This document shows, in pieces, positions 14,439 through 15,655 of a stretch of 15,655 nucleotides of DNA; position 1 is the first letter of the stretch, and each line of letters starts with the position of its first letter. Both the position numbers and the translations under genes were made by a program. Source of the DNA: JABDJZ01 sp047619685 (lineage in GTDB: Bacteria; Bacteroidota; Rhodothermia; Rhodothermales; UBA10348); assembly GCA_047619685.1 (NCBI GenBank), contig JBLHLC010000064.1, positions 1 through 15,655 on the forward strand, given 5' to 3'. The notes beneath the pieces were generated by a model. The model was not told the origin of the DNA. It ran no database searches and saw only the letters and a list, made by a program, of their open reading frames with translations.

Positions 14439-15655
14439 TCAGTCGGCGCTCGCCCGCTGGACGTCCGCCACGGGGTCTATCGCCCGGACTAGCGCATCCA
14501 GGCTCTCCGGAGTAGCGGCAGGGTCATACGGATCGTACTGGTGCATCTGCTGCAGGGTGTAGTATGCGGCGCGCGGAATCAGGGCGAACTGGTCCCTGGG
14601 GTCCGTTGGACCCTTCGCCACGATGCCAAACCACTCCTCGTTCATGTTGTTGGCCCCCGGCACGAAATCGACTGGATAGGCGTCGTTGGGCCACGAGGCG
14701 TTTGTGTCGTGAACGTCCAGATTCCTGTCTTGCAGGAATTTCCACCACCCGTCGCTCCACTGGAAGGTCAGACCGCCAAGGGCATTGCCCACCTTGCCCA
14801 TGCCTGCAGCTTCCGAGTAGATCTCGTGCCAGTTGCTCAGGAGCGCCCTGGACTGACTCAGTTGATCCTCGACCTCCTGCTTTGCATCGAAGGCATCCAG
14901 TCCAAACTCCGTAAAGAGGACCGGGAGCCCCAGTTTTTCGTCGACCTCCACGAAGGCGCCCGTAAATGAGGGCCCCCGATACACGTTGGCGCCAAAGATG
15001 TCCAACCCCGGAATCTCTTCTCCAATCATGTCAAGGTATTGCAGATCTCCATTCGCGATCGCGACCGGGCGCCGATCATCGACCTGCTTCACGGCCTCGA
15101 CCGCCAGCCCCAGCGTCCTGTACAACCACCTGGCGCGCGCGCTGTCTCTCTGTTCGACGGGGATCGCCTCGGTTTCTGCCGAGCTCCATACCAGGCCGTA
15201 GTTGTTCTCATTGCCCAACAACCACATGAGCACGCCCGGGACGTCCTCGAACTCGCGCACCATCTCTTCGATTTCGCCGACCAATTGCTGTTGGACACGC
15301 GAGTCGGAATAGTCGGTTTGGGAGACGAACTCGCCGTCGATAGCGACCCCGTATCGCCCTGCCGCGTGGTTTAGAATGGTATAGATGCCGTAGTTCCGCC
15401 AGATGTGCGCCACCCACCGGGGCGGAACACCCACATATTGGCGAATGGTATTGGCCCCCATGGCCTTGACGAGTCCCATTTCACGGTCAAGCGCCGCCTC
15501 GATGATCTCGTCGGGCTGACTCCAGAGGCTGTACTCGTAGTTGGTCCCGATCGGGTAGTAATCCCAGTTCAGGCCGTTGATCATGAAAGGCGCCCCATCG
15601 ACCATGAGCCGGGTTCCACTGGCGTCCTTTACGACGTGTACGGACTCAACTTCGG
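14439..15655 (-). CDS. Clan GH-A glycoside hydrolase (GH2-like TIM barrel), 5' end missing
   Basis: The frame stays open to the right edge: 16 more codons (EVESVHVVKDASGTRL) precede the internal Met at 15605, so the true start lies outside. About 404 residues are visible. The text VDGAPFMINGLNWDYYPIGT resembles the opening of GH2-type catalytic barrels after their beta-sandwich domains. Counting from that internal Met, the acid/base is probably Glu133 (WLLGNENN, the clan GH-A 'NE' motif) and the nucleophile Glu233 (LFTEFG). TLQQMHQYDPYDP lies near the C-terminus. Such enzymes hydrolyse beta-glycosides or glucuronides; the exact family and substrate cannot be fixed. It is upstream of pxpA by 24 bases and probably in the same transcript, an uncommon partner for 5-oxoprolinase genes. 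Cellular location is unknown because the N-terminus is missing. Confidence 0.85.
   Translation of the reverse strand, partial: EVESVHVVKDASGTRLMVDGAPFMINGLNWDYYPIGTNYEYSLWSQPDEIIEAALDREMGLVKAMGANTIRQYVGVPPRWVAHIWRNYGIYTILNHAAGRYGVAIDGEFVSQTDYSDSRVQQQLVGEIEEMVREFEDVPGVLMWLLGNENNYGLVWSSAETEAIPVEQRDSARARWLYRTLGLAVEAVKQVDDRRPVAIANGDLQYLDMIGEEIPGLDIFGANVYRGPSFTGAFVEVDEKLGLPVLFTEFGLDAFDAKQEVEDQLSQSRALLSNWHEIYSEAAGMGKVGNALGGLTFQWSDGWWKFLQDRNLDVHDTNASWPNDAYPVDFVPGANNMNEEWFGIVAKGPTDPRDQFALIPRAAYYTLQQMHQYDPYDPAATPESLDALVRAIDPVADVQRASAD

Noticed and set aside
1..15655. CRISPR array, insertion sequence, prophage, toxin-antitoxin or defence system
   Set aside because: No regularly spaced repeats, transposase or integrase motifs, or paired small toxin/antitoxin frames were seen on either strand.

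Overview
The window looks like chromosomal DNA from a high-GC (about 60% by eye), free-living Gram-negative bacterium. Several products carry Sec, lipoprotein or Tat-type export signals, and most starts lack a clear Shine-Dalgarno sequence. That pattern, together with the gene content, fits a Rhodothermia/Bacteroidota-like or Gemmatimonadota-like lineage; this is an impression, not a phylogenetic result. Genes are packed tightly. Four neighbouring pairs share an ATGA stop/start overlap (hisF/hisI, molybdoenzyme/M24 peptidase, SDR/SnoaL-like, pxpB/pxpC).

Layout. (1) Positions 1-2022, minus strand: a secreted SnoaL/NTF2-like protein, a GNAT acetyltransferase, hisF and hisI (cut by the left edge), so the end of a histidine-biosynthesis operon with two accessory genes in front. 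(2) 2081-5685, plus strand: a YdeP-type molybdopterin oxidoreductase coupled to a lipoprotein M24 (Xaa-Pro aminopeptidase-like) peptidase. (3) 5718-7607, minus strand: a 12-helix transporter of the ATP/ADP-carrier-like type and an exported thioredoxin-fold protein. (4) 7691-9276, plus strand: an NAD-dependent epimerase/dehydratase-like protein with a Tat signal, coupled to a second secreted SnoaL/NTF2-like protein. (5) 9277-10477: a gene-poor stretch holding one orphan lipoprotein, several inverted repeats and a 27-base fragment matching the middle of a tRNA-Lys(CUU). (6) 10478-15655, minus strand: a catabolic operon reading glycoside hydrolase (cut by the right edge), pxpA, pxpB, pxpC, and an exported M20 amidohydrolase.

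The clearest functional module is region 6. PxpABC is the ATP-dependent 5-oxoprolinase that converts 5-oxoproline to glutamate. The secreted M20 hydrolase downstream could supply an amino acid or acyl-amino acid, and the M24 lipoprotein in region 2 adds peptide scavenging. I see no CRISPR array, integrase, transposase, defence system or biosynthetic cluster. The most unexpected items are the broken tRNA-Lys-like fragment at 10369-10395, a strong hairpin at the end of pxpA that includes a Shine-Dalgarno-like AGGAG, and the Cys-to-Glu change in the M20 metal motif.
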